DNA from: Vibrio fortis
GTDB taxonomy: Bacteria > Pseudomonadota > Gammaproteobacteria > Enterobacterales > Vibrionaceae
Assembly (NCBI RefSeq): GCF_024347475.1
Contig: NZ_AP025487.1
Coordinates: forward strand, 868,001-932,000
DNA length: 64,000 bases
Direction: 5' to 3'
A model generated the notes under the pieces. That model ran no database searches. It was not told where the DNA came from and saw only the letters and a program-made list of their open reading frames with translations. Of this stretch, positions 1-9,045 are shown piece by piece. Both the position numbers and the translations under genes were made by a program. The first letter of the stretch is position 1. Each line of letters starts with the position of its first letter.

Positions 1-217
1 ATTGAACCAAGAGTTCACCACCCATTGGCTGCTCAACCGTGTCGAGAATATGTTGCTCAGCCGCGGTTTGAATCGCCTCAATTTGTTCTGATGTCGCACC
101 TTGTGCAAAAAAACTAAACAATATTGATATAATGCCGATAAACTTAGCGACAATTTTAAAAAAAGCTCTACATGTTGTTATGGAAAATGGTTGCAGATTT
201 GAGTTATGATACGTCAT
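1..217 (-). CDS. flgA: FlgA, P-ring assembly chaperone (partial, N-terminal part)
   Basis: Only the first 72 codons are in the window; the gene runs off the left edge. The reverse strand opens with ATG at 217-215 and reads a basic/hydrophobic leader (hydrophobic run about residues 19-38, ending near Ala-Gln-Gly-Ala), which looks like a Sec signal peptide. It then reads SEQIEAIQTAAEQHILDTVE, which resembles the start of mature FlgA. FlgA is a periplasmic chaperone that helps FlgI polymerise into the P ring. It is divergent from cheV with a 77 bp gap, the usual vibrio order. The call rests on N-terminal resemblance and context; the catalytic-type check is not possible because most of the protein is missing. 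Confidence 0.8.
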   Translation of the reverse strand, partial: MTYHNSNLQPFSITTCRAFFKIVAKFIGIISILFSFFAQGATSEQIEAIQTAAEQHILDTVEQPMGGELLVQ

Positions 218-294
218 TCTGTTTCTCTGATGGTTCGTAGCCTGTAGTAGATTAACACTTTTTAATCAAAAAAGTTTGATATGGAGATGCGCTC

Positions 295-1221
295 ATGACG
301 GGTATTCTGGATTCAGTGAATCAGCGTACGCAACTCGTCGGTCAAAACCGATTAGAATTACTAACCTTTCGCCTAATGGGGCGTCAGCGCTATGGTATTA
401 ACGTATTTAAGGTTAAAGAAGTACTACAGTGTCCTAAGCTGACTTCTATGCCGAACTTAAACCCGCTGGTTAAGGGTGTTGCGCACATTCGTGGTCAAAC
501 CATCTCGGTTATCGACTTAAGCCTTGCTATTGGCGGTCGCCCAACAACAGACGTAGAAAAGTGTTTTGTTGTAATTTCTGAGTTTAACCGTACTATTCAA
601 GGCTTCCTGGTGAGTTCTGTTGAGCGTATTATCAACATGCACTGGGAATCTATCTTGCCGCCACCTGATGGTGCGGGTAAAGCGAACTACCTGACGGCAG
701 TGACAAACATCGATAATGAACTCGTTGAAATTCTCGATGTAGAAAAAATTCTTGCAGAGATCTCTCCTGTTGATGAAACAATGGACAGCAAAATCGCTGA
801 AGAGATCGCTGAAGTTGAACAAGAGAAACCGTTAGTTCGACGCATTCTGATTGCTGATGACTCAACCGTAGCTCGTAAACAAGTTCAGCGAGCTATTGAA
901 TCAATCGGCTTCGAAGTTATTGCAGTTAAAGACGGCAAAGAAGCTTACGAGAAGCTGATTCAAATGTCGGCAGAAGGCAGTATTTACGACCAGATCTCTC
1001 TCGTTATCTCAGATATCGAGATGCCAGAGATGGATGGCTATACACTGACTGCAGAAATCCGCCGTCATGCAGAGCTAAAAGACTTATATGTAATTTTACA
1101 CTCATCTTTGAGTGGCGTATTTAACCAAGCCATGGTTGAGCGTGTGGGGGCTAACTCATTCATCGCTAAATTCAACCCAGATGAACTTGGTTCAGCGGTT
1201 AAGTCCGCATTAACTAAATAG
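295..1221 (+). CDS. cheV: CheV, CheW-receiver chemotaxis coupling protein
   Basis: This 308-residue protein has a CheW-like domain (about residues 18-160) followed by a response-regulator receiver domain (about 182-306). The acidic pair is D188/D189, the likely phosphorylated residue is D240 in the VISDIEMPEMDG stretch, and the conserved lysine is K292 in FIAKF. CheV proteins couple receptors to CheA and are thought to act as a phosphate sink or adaptation element. The start ATG follows GGAGATGCGCTC. The gene is 13 bp upstream of cheR and divergent from flgA, the standard place in vibrios, which carry several cheV paralogues elsewhere. Confidence 0.95.
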   Translation: MTGILDSVNQRTQLVGQNRLELLTFRLMGRQRYGINVFKVKEVLQCPKLTSMPNLNPLVKGVAHIRGQTISVIDLSLAIGGRPTTDVEKCFVVISEFNRTIQGFLVSSVERIINMHWESILPPPDGAGKANYLTAVTNIDNELVEILDVEKILAEISPVDETMDSKIAEEIAEVEQEKPLVRRILIADDSTVARKQVQRAIESIGFEVIAVKDGKEAYEKLIQMSAEGSIYDQISLVISDIEMPEMDGYTLTAEIRRHAELKDLYVILHSSLSGVFNQAMVERVGANSFIAKFNPDELGSAVKSALTK

Positions 1222-1234
1222 AAAAGAGACATTA

Positions 1235-2065
1235 ATGACTGCTATAACAATTAGTGATCAAGAGTATCGTGATTTTAGCCGCTTTTTGGAATCTCAATGT
1301 GGCATTGTACTCGGTGATAGCAAGCAATATCTTGTACGCAGTCGCCTTAGTCCTTTAGTTGCAAAATTTAAACTGGCATCACTGTCGGATTTATTGAGAG
1401 ATGTTGTAACGGGTAGAAACCGCGAGTTGCGCGTGGCGGCAGTAGATGCCATGACGACCAACGAGACACTTTGGTTCCGAGATACTTACCCGTTTGCCGT
1501 GCTAGCGGATAAACTTCTTCCGGAAATAGCGGCAAACAAGCGTCCAATTAAGATTTGGTCTGCGGCAAGCTCTTCTGGCCAAGAACCATACTCAATGGCA
1601 ATGACTGTGCTTGAAACTCAAGCTCGCAAGCCGGGTATGCTGCCAAATGTTTCGATCACAGCAACGGACATCTCTGCGAGTATGCTCGATATGTGTCGTG
1701 CTGGTGTGTATGACAATCTAGCACTAGGTCGTGGTTTATCGCCTGAACGTCGCCGTACTTTCTTTGAAGATGCGGGTGATGGTCGTATGAAAGTAAAAGA
1801 TAATGTGAAGCGTATGGTTAACTTCCGTCCGCAAAACCTGATGGATAGCTACGCGCTGTTAGGTAAATTCGACATTATCTTCTGCCGTAACGTACTGATT
1901 TACTTCTCGCCAGACATGAAGTCTAAAGTGTTGAACCAGATGGCTAACAGTCTTAACCCTGGTGGTTACTTACTGTTAGGTGCGTCAGAGTCTTTGACGG
2001 GGCTGACTGACCGTTTTGAGATGGTGCGCTGTAATCCAGGTATCATTTACAAGCTCAAGCCATAA
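1235..2065 (+). CDS. cheR: CheR, chemoreceptor glutamate methyltransferase
   Basis: CheR uses S-adenosylmethionine to methylate glutamates on methyl-accepting chemotaxis proteins, working against CheB, which is encoded at 48980. The 276 residues fit the family: a small N-terminal all-helical domain with TTNETLWFRD at 74-83, the SAM-binding stretch IWSAASSSGQEPYS at about 107-120, and FCRNVLIYF near 217. The reading frame begins 13 bp after cheV, so the two are probably one transcript, and a strong hairpin terminator follows at 2097. No C-terminal receptor-tethering pentapeptide domain beyond the methyltransferase fold is seen. Confidence 0.96.
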   Translation: MTAITISDQEYRDFSRFLESQCGIVLGDSKQYLVRSRLSPLVAKFKLASLSDLLRDVVTGRNRELRVAAVDAMTTNETLWFRDTYPFAVLADKLLPEIAANKRPIKIWSAASSSGQEPYSMAMTVLETQARKPGMLPNVSITATDISASMLDMCRAGVYDNLALGRGLSPERRRTFFEDAGDGRMKVKDNVKRMVNFRPQNLMDSYALLGKFDIIFCRNVLIYFSPDMKSKVLNQMANSLNPGGYLLLGASESLTGLTDRFEMVRCNPGIIYKLKP

Positions 2066-2096
2066 CAACCGTTAAGACATTCCAGTTTTTCTTATC

Positions 2097-2128
2097 AAAC
2101 CCAGCCATTGTGCTGGGTTTTCTTTTTT
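2097..2128 (+). terminator. Rho-independent terminator after cheR
   Basis: A 9 bp perfect stem (AAACCCAGC, 2097-2105, with GCTGGGTTT, 2112-2120) has a 6 nt loop and is followed by a T-rich run. It ends the cheV-cheR transcript. Confidence 0.85.
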
Positions 2129-2252
2129 GTCGCTCTCGGTATATCTTTAAATCAGAGTGACATTCCAATTTACTCTATTCTTGGCTTGTATATTGCAAGT
2201 TTAACAGCGAGTGACCGATAAAAAGCATTCATTGTTCTATTGGCTTTAAAAG

Positions 2253-2270
2253 TTGGTATACATATTGCTT
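2253..2270 (+). promoter_or_regulatory. sigma-54 promoter of the flgB operon
   Basis: TTGGTATACATATTGCTT has GG at 2255-2256 and GC at 2267-2268, exactly 10 bp apart, as sigma-54 (RpoN) -24/-12 elements require. It differs from the consensus TGGCAC at two bases. It lies 40 bp before flgB. In vibrios the flgBCDE genes are class III, needing RpoN and FlrC. Confidence 0.75.
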
Positions 2271-2310
2271 TGGTTATTTCATAACAGTCAGTTCTTGAGT
2301 TGAGGTTTAC

Positions 2311-2706
2311 ATGGCTATTTCTTTTGACAACGCATTAGGCATTCACCAGCACACAGTTGGTGTACGTGAGCGCAACGCTGAGGTGCTTTCCACCAATATC
2401 GCGCAAGCAAACACGCCTGGCTATAAAGCAAAAGGATTAGACTTTAAAAAATCACTGCAGGCGGCAAGTTCTGGGGCAAGCATTGGTCTTAGCCGCACGG
2501 ACGGTCGGCATATTTCTGCCTCAACGACGGTGAATGGGGAAACAAAATATCGTATTCCTACTCAGCCTGATGCAGGAGATGGCAACACGGTGGATTTGGA
2601 TTTGGAACGAAATCTGTTCATGCAAAACCAAATTAGGCATCAAGCCTCTCTAGACTTCTTAGGAAGTAAATTCAAGAACTTAACTAAAGCGATTAAAGGG
2701 GAATAA
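2311..2706 (+). CDS. flgB: FlgB, proximal rod protein
   Basis: FlgB forms part of the proximal rod of the basal body and is exported by the flagellar type III system. The 131 residues start with AISFDNALGIHQHTVGVRER and contain the rod/hook N-terminal pattern NIAQANTPGYKAKG (about 30-43), typical of the FlgB/C/F/G family. The gene is first of the flgBCDE transcript, behind a sigma-54 site, with flgC 4 bp downstream. Length matches the family. Confidence 0.95.
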   Translation: MAISFDNALGIHQHTVGVRERNAEVLSTNIAQANTPGYKAKGLDFKKSLQAASSGASIGLSRTDGRHISASTTVNGETKYRIPTQPDAGDGNTVDLDLERNLFMQNQIRHQASLDFLGSKFKNLTKAIKGE

Positions 2707-2710
2707 TTAG

Positions 2711-3124
2711 ATGAGCTTATTTAATGTATTCAATGTGACTGGTTCTGCGATGAGTGCTGAATCTGTTCGTCTAAACACGACCTCAAGTAACCTGGCTAAC
2801 GCGGACAGTGTAAGTAGCTCAGCTGATGAGACTTACAAGGCGCGCCACGCTGTGTTCGGCGCTGAGTTAAGTAAGGCACGCAATAGCGGTCATACCGTGC
2901 CGGTGAAAGTATTAGGTATCGTAGAAAGCGATAAGCCGCTTAGCGCGGAATACAACCCTGATCACCCATTAGCAAACGACGAAGGCTACATCTACAAGCC
3001 AAACGTTAATGTTATGGAAGAGATGGCAAACATGATTTCAGCTTCACGTGCGTACCAAACAAACGTACAGGTTGCTGACTCAAGTAAACAAATGCTGCTG
3101 CGTACGCTGCAGATGGGTCAATAA
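2711..3124 (+). CDS. flgC: FlgC, proximal rod protein
   Basis: FlgC is the second proximal rod subunit. The 137-residue product has the N-terminal rod motif (LNTTSSNLANADSV, about residues 22-35) and a C-terminal helical segment ending in SKQMLLRTLQMGQ, which form the paired helices shared by axial proteins. An NVNVMEEMANMISASRAYQ stretch near residue 100 is characteristic of FlgC. It lies 4 bp after flgB and 17 bp before flgD. Confidence 0.95.
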   Translation: MSLFNVFNVTGSAMSAESVRLNTTSSNLANADSVSSSADETYKARHAVFGAELSKARNSGHTVPVKVLGIVESDKPLSAEYNPDHPLANDEGYIYKPNVNVMEEMANMISASRAYQTNVQVADSSKQMLLRTLQMGQ

Positions 3125-3141
3125 GGATAAGGAGGTAGCAT

Positions 3142-3849
3142 ATGGCCGGAATCAATAATGTTGGTCAAAGCGGCTTGTCCTATGTTGATCAGCTTAAAAA
3201 TCTTCAAGACAGCAAAAAGCCTGATGAAACAACAGGTAAGCAAGATCTTAAACAAGAAGACTTCTTATCGTTATTGACCAAGCAGCTTGCTCAGCAAGAC
3301 CCTTTTAAGCCGGTCAGCAATGACCAGATGATTGCGCAAATGGCTTCATTTGCGACCGTAGATGGCATTGGCAAAATGAATACACAGTTTGAAAGCTTGA
3401 ATTCATCAATGACATCTAACCAAGCACTTCAGGCTTCCTCTTTAGTTGGGCGTGATGTGTTGGTTCCTGGTGCGGCAGGTGTGAAACCCGGTGATGGCGG
3501 CATGGCGGCAATGGTAAAACTTCCTCAAGCGATGGATAACTTAATGATCCGTGTTGAGAACGAAGTGGGCCAATTGGTTCGTACCTTTGATGTCGGCTCT
3601 AAGCCTGCAGGTGACACACGTGTTGAATGGGACGGAAAAGACGAAGACGGCAACCCATTGCCTGCTGGTAAATACAACGTGAAAGCGGCTGGTTTACTGG
3701 ATGGCGAGAGCGCAGAGTTCGAAGTATCAACGTATGCGAACGTGAACAGTGTGCTTCTTGGCAAAGGTGATGGCAACGTACTACTCAATCTGGCTGGTTT
3801 CACATCGCCAGTACGACTTGCTGAAGTACTAGAAGTTGGCAAAGCGTAG
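3142..3849 (+). CDS. flgD: FlgD, hook cap (hook scaffold) protein
   Basis: FlgD caps the growing hook and lets FlgE polymerise. The 235 residues show the conserved N-terminal part (KQDLKQEDFLSLLTKQLAQQ with QDPFKPVSNDQMIAQMASF, about residues 34-72) and a C-terminal region containing WDGKDEDGNPLPAGKYNV, the FlgD Ig-like/tudor fold signature. A good ribosome site (AAGGAGG) precedes the ATG. It sits between flgC and flgE as in other flg operons. Confidence 0.95.
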   Translation: MAGINNVGQSGLSYVDQLKNLQDSKKPDETTGKQDLKQEDFLSLLTKQLAQQDPFKPVSNDQMIAQMASFATVDGIGKMNTQFESLNSSMTSNQALQASSLVGRDVLVPGAAGVKPGDGGMAAMVKLPQAMDNLMIRVENEVGQLVRTFDVGSKPAGDTRVEWDGKDEDGNPLPAGKYNVKAAGLLDGESAEFEVSTYANVNSVLLGKGDGNVLLNLAGFTSPVRLAEVLEVGKA

Positions 3850-3898
3850 CTCTAGATAGAGTGAATATGCTAGCTAGATAGATTAGGAGAATATTGGA

Positions 3899-5203
3899 AT
3901 GTCATATGTAGCTTTAAGCGGTCTATCCGCAGCTCAATTAGATCTGAACACAACAAGTAACAACATTGCGAACGCAAACACATTTGGCTTTAAAGAGTCG
4001 CGTGCTGAGTTTGGTGATGTTTACTCAAGCTCTCTATTTACGAACGGCAAAACCACTCCAGGTGGCGGTGCTCAAGCAAATAAAGTCGCTCAGCAGTTCC
4101 ACGAAGGTTCAAGTATTTATACCAACAACCCAATGGATTTACGTGTAAGTGGCACAGGCTTTTTCGCTGTGGCAAAAGACCGTATGGTTCCTGAGATTAA
4201 CGAACTAACACGAAATGGTGCATTTCACCTAAACAAAGACAACTACATGGTTACTTCTAACGATGAGTTTCTTCTAGGTTACGATGTTGATCCAAACTCG
4301 GGTGAAGTTCTTTCTTACGCGCCGAAGCCACTGTCTATTCCAGCTGAATTTGGTAAGCCAAAACAGACTGAAAACATTGAAGTAGGTGTAAACCTGCCTG
4401 CAAACGGTGACCTAAAAGATCCGGCTGCATTTAACTTCGATGATGCGGATACCTATAACCGTGCGACCTCTTCAACGGTCTACGACTCTATGGGTCAGTC
4501 TTACAAGCTAACCACTTACTACCTAAAAGACCAAACCCAGCCAAATACATGGCAGACTTACTACACTATGACTGATAGTGAAGGTGAGAAGCCATTGAAC
4601 ATTGCTGGTGGTGATGCGACTAATGCGACGGGTCATGTGGGTCACACTATGCGCTTTAACAACGACGGCACACTGGCGAGCCTAAACAATGGCCAACCAA
4701 TTGTATCGGAAGCGTTAGGTGCGGGTGCGGTACCAATGAACCTAAATGGCGCGGACGTTACTCAAACGCTGAACTTTGGTCTAGACTCTTCGACGCAATT
4801 TGCGGCACCGTTTGAATTGACGAAATTCGATGAAGATGGCGCAACAACAGGCTTCCTAACCAAGGTTGACTTCGATGAGTACGGTAGTGTTCTAGGTACA
4901 TACTCAAATGGTGAAAACGTAATGCTAGGTCGTGTAGGTCTAGTGCGTGTTCCTAATGAGCAAGGCCTAGATAAGAAGGGCGGCACTCAGTGGGATTCTA
5001 CTAACTACTCAGGTGATAAAATCTGGGGTGAATCGAACAAAGGTTCATTTGGTGGCATCAACAATGGCTCACTTGAGCAGTCGAACATCGATATGACCCA
5101 AGAGCTAGTAGACCTGATTTCTGCTCAACGTAACTTCCAAGCGAACTCACGTTCTCTAGAAGTTCACAACCAACTACAGCAAAATATTCTTCAGATTCGT
5201 TAA
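3899..5203 (+). CDS. flgE: FlgE, flagellar hook protein
   Basis: FlgE polymerises into the curved hook that joins rod and filament. The 434-residue protein begins SYVALSGLSAAQLDLNTTSN and carries NNIANANTFGFKESRAEF, the axial N-terminal motif, while the C-terminus (VDLISAQRNFQANSRSLEVH) forms the partner helix. Length is usual for vibrio FlgE. An inverted-repeat terminator follows at 5230 and flgF then has its own sigma-54 site, so flgBCDE is probably one unit with partial read-through. Confidence 0.95.
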   Translation: MSYVALSGLSAAQLDLNTTSNNIANANTFGFKESRAEFGDVYSSSLFTNGKTTPGGGAQANKVAQQFHEGSSIYTNNPMDLRVSGTGFFAVAKDRMVPEINELTRNGAFHLNKDNYMVTSNDEFLLGYDVDPNSGEVLSYAPKPLSIPAEFGKPKQTENIEVGVNLPANGDLKDPAAFNFDDADTYNRATSSTVYDSMGQSYKLTTYYLKDQTQPNTWQTYYTMTDSEGEKPLNIAGGDATNATGHVGHTMRFNNDGTLASLNNGQPIVSEALGAGAVPMNLNGADVTQTLNFGLDSSTQFAAPFELTKFDEDGATTGFLTKVDFDEYGSVLGTYSNGENVMLGRVGLVRVPNEQGLDKKGGTQWDSTNYSGDKIWGESNKGSFGGINNGSLEQSNIDMTQELVDLISAQRNFQANSRSLEVHNQLQQNILQIR

Positions 5204-5229
5204 TACCTTCTTGGTTTGAATCATCTGCG

Positions 5230-5262
5230 AATACCCAATTCAATCCGTTTGAATTGGGTATT
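5230..5262 (+). terminator. Hairpin terminator after flgE
   Basis: A 14 bp perfect stem pairs 5230-5243 (AATACCCAATTCAA) with 5249-5262 (TTGAATTGGGTATT), with a 5 nt loop. The downstream T content is modest, so termination may be partial. Confidence 0.65.
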
Positions 5263-5401
5263 GTTGCTTGCCTATCTATTTGCCGCCTCAATTGCCGCGC
5301 GGTAAAGTTTGTTCTTGCCACCCCCTGGCAGAAAGGATAGCTTTGATCTTTGTAATTCCTTTTTTTGAATTAACCCTCTGATTATAAACACTATTTTATA
5401 G

Positions 5402-5419
5402 TTGGCATAGTGATTGCTT
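5402..5419 (+). promoter_or_regulatory. sigma-54 promoter of flgF
   Basis: TTGGCATAGTGATTGCTT has GG at 5404-5405 and GC at 5416-5417 with a 10 bp interval, a close match to TGGCAC-N5-TTGCT. It lies about 37 bp before the flgF start and restarts transcription after the flgE hairpin. Confidence 0.85.
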
Positions 5420-5455
5420 TATTGGCTCTAGATAATGATTTTTTGGAGCAAAATT

Positions 5456-6205
5456 ATGGATCGCGCACTGTTTTTAGCTATGAGCGGCGCAAAGCAAAAT
5501 ATGCAAGCTTTGCAGTTACGTGCCAACAACCTCGCAAACGTAAGTACAACTGGCTTTCGTGCTGATTTAGCACAAGCTCGTTCAATGCAAGCGTATGGTG
5601 AAGGTATGCCAACACGTGTATTCAGCATGACAGAACGCCCTGGCCATAACTTTGCACAAGGCAGCGTTGTAACGACCGGTCGTGATCTAGACGTAACCAT
5701 TCAAGGTGATGGCTGGATTTCGGTTATGGACAATTCAGGTCGTGAAGGCTTAACCCGTAACGGTAACCTCAAGATTGATCAGAATGGCCTACTGACTAAC
5801 GGAAGTGGTCACCTTGTTCTCGGTGAAAACGACGCTCCCATTACCCTACCAATCCCATTAAGCAAAGTAGAAATTGGTACAGACGGTACGATTTCGGTGA
5901 TTCCTCAAGGCGCTCCAGCTGAAGAACTTGCCGTTGTTGATCGTATTAAAATGGTTCGCCCAGATAATCAAACCCTATTTAAAGATACGAATGGTCTTTT
6001 CCGTTCGAAAAACCCAGATCAGGCATACGAAGCTGATGCAGCCGTTACGCTGCTGACTGGTGCTATCGAAGGCAGTAACGTCAATGCCGTCGGTGAAATG
6101 ACAAGCTTGATTGACCTACAGCGTCAATTTGAAATGCAAGTCAAAATGATGAGCACAGCAGAAGAGATGGACAAGTCGTCTGACTCACTGCTTCGTATGA
6201 GCTAA
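5456..6205 (+). CDS. flgF: FlgF, proximal rod protein
   Basis: FlgF is a proximal rod subunit. I place the start at the ATG at 5456 (MDRALFLAMSGAKQ), because GGAGCA lies just upstream and other FlgF proteins start this way; an in-frame ATG at 5435 would add seven residues and put that ribosome site inside the gene. The 249-residue product has NNLANVSTTGFRADLAQ near residue 24 and the C-terminal LIDLQRQFEMQVKMM helix. It is 21 bp upstream of flgG. Confidence 0.94.
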   Translation: MDRALFLAMSGAKQNMQALQLRANNLANVSTTGFRADLAQARSMQAYGEGMPTRVFSMTERPGHNFAQGSVVTTGRDLDVTIQGDGWISVMDNSGREGLTRNGNLKIDQNGLLTNGSGHLVLGENDAPITLPIPLSKVEIGTDGTISVIPQGAPAEELAVVDRIKMVRPDNQTLFKDTNGLFRSKNPDQAYEADAAVTLLTGAIEGSNVNAVGEMTSLIDLQRQFEMQVKMMSTAEEMDKSSDSLLRMS

Positions 6206-6226
6206 TAGAATTTAAAGGAAATTACT

Positions 6227-7015
6227 ATGCATCCAGCATTATGGGTAAGTAAAACTGGTTTAGACGCCCAACAAACCAACATCTCAACAATCTCGAACAA
6301 CCTTGCTAACGCATCAACCGTTGGCTTTAAAAAGAGTCGTGCCGTATTTGAAGACTTGTTCTATCAGAACATCAACCAACCGGGTGGCCAATCGTCTCAG
6401 AACACAGAACTACCGAGTGGTTTGATGCTAGGTGCAGGTTCTAAAGTTGTCGCAACGCAAAAAGTGCATACTCACGGTAACGCGCAAACGACCACCAACA
6501 GCCTAGATATGATGATCGAAGGTGATGGTTTCTTCCAAGTTGAAATGCCAGATGGTGAGACAGGTTACAGCCGCAATGGTCAGTTTACATTGAATGGCGA
6601 CGGCGCAATCGTAACTTCGGGTCAGGGTTACCCGCTACAACCAGAAATTGTTATTCCTGAAGATGCAATTTCGATTACGGTCGGTAACGATGGTGAAGTT
6701 TCAGTACGTATTCGTGGTGAGCAGAACAACGTTGTGGTCGGTCAGATTACGATCACTGACTTTGTAAACCCTGGTGGTCTTGAGCCAGTTGGTCAAAACC
6801 TTTACCTACCAACGGGCGCAAGTGGTGACCCGCAAGAGGGCGTACCGGGTTTTGATGGCCTAGGTAACATTCGCCAATCAATGTTGGAAACTTCTAACGT
6901 AAACGTAACCGAAGAGCTGGTAAACATGATTGAAGCTCAGCGTGTGTACGAAATGAACTCAAAAGTGATCTCATCAGTAGACAAGATGATGAGCTTTGTT
7001 AACCAACAACTTTAA
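6227..7015 (+). CDS. flgG: FlgG, distal rod protein
   Basis: FlgG makes the distal rod that crosses the P and L rings. The 262-residue length is that of almost all FlgG proteins. The N-terminus (MHPALWVSKTGLDAQQ) and NNLANASTVGFKKSRAVFED (about 23-42) are family signatures, and the C-terminal TEELVNMIEAQRVYEMNSK completes the paired-helix domain. It lies between flgF and flgH. Confidence 0.97.
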   Translation: MHPALWVSKTGLDAQQTNISTISNNLANASTVGFKKSRAVFEDLFYQNINQPGGQSSQNTELPSGLMLGAGSKVVATQKVHTHGNAQTTTNSLDMMIEGDGFFQVEMPDGETGYSRNGQFTLNGDGAIVTSGQGYPLQPEIVIPEDAISITVGNDGEVSVRIRGEQNNVVVGQITITDFVNPGGLEPVGQNLYLPTGASGDPQEGVPGFDGLGNIRQSMLETSNVNVTEELVNMIEAQRVYEMNSKVISSVDKMMSFVNQQL

Positions 7016-7070
7016 TCGTTAGATTAAGTAACGTGTAATTGTCCCTACTGCTGACTAAGAGAGTATCACC

Positions 7071-7847
7071 ATGAAACGTATTTTTTGTTTAGCCCTGTTA
7101 GCTTCGATGACTGGCTGTACCATGTTAGATCCTATCGAAACGCCAGAACAAGAAAACGCAACAACCGTGGTTGATGCGGTAGAGGGTGATAAGTCGAGCG
7201 ATGAGAGTTCTGGCATCGTGGACACGTTACGTGGTCGTACCGACCCAGTGGCGGGCGATCCTGCTTGGGCACCGATTCACCCTAAGCAAAAGCCGGAACA
7301 CTACGCAGCAGCAACCGGTTCTCTATTTAACGTGAACCACATTGGCAGCATGTACGATGATTCTAAACCACGCGGTATTGGCGACATTATTACCGTGGCA
7401 CTGGATGAGAACACGCGTGCGACTAAAAAAGCTAACGCAGATATGTCTAAGTCGAATGACTCTTCAATGGAGCCACTATCTGTAGGCGGGCAAGAGCTGA
7501 CTATCGACAAATACAATTTCTCTTACGACCTAAGCAACACCAACACCTTTGCCGGTGATGCGTCGGCTAACCAAAGTAACAGCATCAGCGGTTACATTAC
7601 CGTTGAAGTGATTGAGGTGCTGGCTAACGGTAACTTAGTAGTACGTGGTGAGAAATGGATGACGCTGAACACTGGCGATGAGTACATTCGTCTAAGCGGC
7701 ACAATCCGTCCAGACGATATTGGCTTTGATAACACCATCGCGTCGAACCGTGTTTCTAATGCTCGAATTCAATATTCTGGTACCGGCGTACAACAAGATA
7801 TGCAAGAGCCTGGATTCTTGGCACGATTTTTTAATGTAGCTCTATAG
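7071..7847 (+). CDS. flgH: FlgH, L-ring lipoprotein
   Basis: FlgH is an outer-membrane lipoprotein that forms the L ring around the rod. The first 16 residues are a lipoprotein signal ([16 protein letters not shown]), with the lipobox Cys at position 16. [20 protein letters not shown] (near residue 83) and [10 protein letters not shown] that follows are FlgH hallmarks, and the C-terminus has [19 protein letters not shown]. The acidic stretch after the lipobox is longer than in enteric FlgH, making 258 residues in total. Confidence 0.96.
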   Translation: MKRIFCLALLASMTGCTMLDPIETPEQENATTVVDAVEGDKSSDESSGIVDTLRGRTDPVAGDPAWAPIHPKQKPEHYAAATGSLFNVNHIGSMYDDSKPRGIGDIITVALDENTRATKKANADMSKSNDSSMEPLSVGGQELTIDKYNFSYDLSNTNTFAGDASANQSNSISGYITVEVIEVLANGNLVVRGEKWMTLNTGDEYIRLSGTIRPDDIGFDNTIASNRVSNARIQYSGTGVQQDMQEPGFLARFFNVAL

Positions 7848-7862
7848 CGATAATCACGGTGA

Positions 7863-7886
7863 CGTTTGTTTGACCATCAACAAACG
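7863..7886 (+). repeat. Inverted repeat between flgH and flgI
   Basis: CGTTTGTT (7863-7870) and AACAAACG (7879-7886) form a perfect 8 bp stem with an 8 nt loop. It has no T tract, so it may be an mRNA stability hairpin rather than a terminator. Confidence 0.4.
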
Positions 7887-7943
7887 GTACTGGATTTAGA
7901 AGAAACTTAATTTAAATCAGAGCAATAGAGACAGGTTACTCCT

Positions 7944-9035
7944 ATGAAAAAGCTAGCACTTGTACTTTTCGGCATGTTATTTCTTGCCACCACTGCTCAT
8001 GCCGCGCGCATTAAAGACGTGGCAAAAGTTGCAGGTGTTCGTAGTAACCAATTGGTAGGCTATGGTTTAGTAACGGGTTTGCCGGGTACTGGCGAAACAA
8101 CCCCCTTTACAGATCAAACGTTTAACGCGATGCTGCAAAACTTTGGCATCCAATTGCCACCCGGCACTAAGCCAAAAACAAAAAATGTAGCGGCAGTTAT
8201 TGTTACTGCTGAGCTTCCAGCTTTCTCTAAGCAAGGTCAAACTGTTGACGTTACTGTCTCTTCCATCGGCTCAGCAAAAAGCCTACGTGGTGGTACGCTA
8301 CTGCAAACCTTCCTGAAAGGTCTTGATGGGCAAGTGTATGCCGTCGCGCAAGGTAACCTAGTGGTGAGTGGTTTCAGCGCACAAGGTAACGATGGCTCTA
8401 AGATTGTAGGTAACAACCCGAACGTCGGTATCATTTCAAGCGGTGCAACAGTAGAACAAGAGATCCCGACACCATTTGGTCGCGGCGACTACATCACCTT
8501 TAACTTAATTGAATCTGATTTCACCACTGCACAACGCATGGCAGATGCGGTAAACAACTTCCTTGGTCCACAGATGGCGTCTGCTGTAGACGCGACTTCA
8601 GTTCGAGTTCGTGCACCACGTGAGATTAGCCAACGTGTTGCTTTCCTATCTGCGATTGAAAATGTCGAGTTCGACCCAGCAGAAGGCTCTGCAAAGATCA
8701 TTGTTAACTCTCGTACTGGCACCATTGTTGTTGGTAAGCACGTACGCCTACGCTCTGCGGCTGTGACGCACGGTGGCATGACCGTAGCAATCAAAGAGAA
8801 TTTAAATGTGAGTCAGCCAAATGGCTTCTCTGGCGGACAAACTGTTGTTGTTCCAGACTCAGACATTGAAATCACGGAAGGTGACGGCAAGATGTTTAAG
8901 TTTGAACCAGGCCTGACTTTGGACGACCTTGTACGAGCGGTCAACGAAGTGGGTGCGGCACCTTCTGATTTAATGGCAATTCTTCAAGCTCTGAAACAAG
9001 CGGGTGCGATTGAAGGCCAATTGATCATTATCTAA
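7944..9035 (+). CDS. flgI: FlgI, P-ring protein
   Basis: FlgI polymerises in the periplasm into the P ring with help from FlgA and disulphide formation. The 363 residues begin with a Sec signal peptide ([20 protein letters not shown], predicted cut after A20). They continue with [20 protein letters not shown] and GLPGTGE, strongly conserved in FlgI. The C-terminus ends in [15 protein letters not shown], also typical. flgJ starts 10 bp later. Confidence 0.97.
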   Translation: MKKLALVLFGMLFLATTAHAARIKDVAKVAGVRSNQLVGYGLVTGLPGTGETTPFTDQTFNAMLQNFGIQLPPGTKPKTKNVAAVIVTAELPAFSKQGQTVDVTVSSIGSAKSLRGGTLLQTFLKGLDGQVYAVAQGNLVVSGFSAQGNDGSKIVGNNPNVGIISSGATVEQEIPTPFGRGDYITFNLIESDFTTAQRMADAVNNFLGPQMASAVDATSVRVRAPREISQRVAFLSAIENVEFDPAEGSAKIIVNSRTGTIVVGKHVRLRSAAVTHGGMTVAIKENLNVSQPNGFSGGQTVVVPDSDIEITEGDGKMFKFEPGLTLDDLVRAVNEVGAAPSDLMAILQALKQAGAIEGQLIII

Positions 9036-9045
9036 GGAGCGGGTC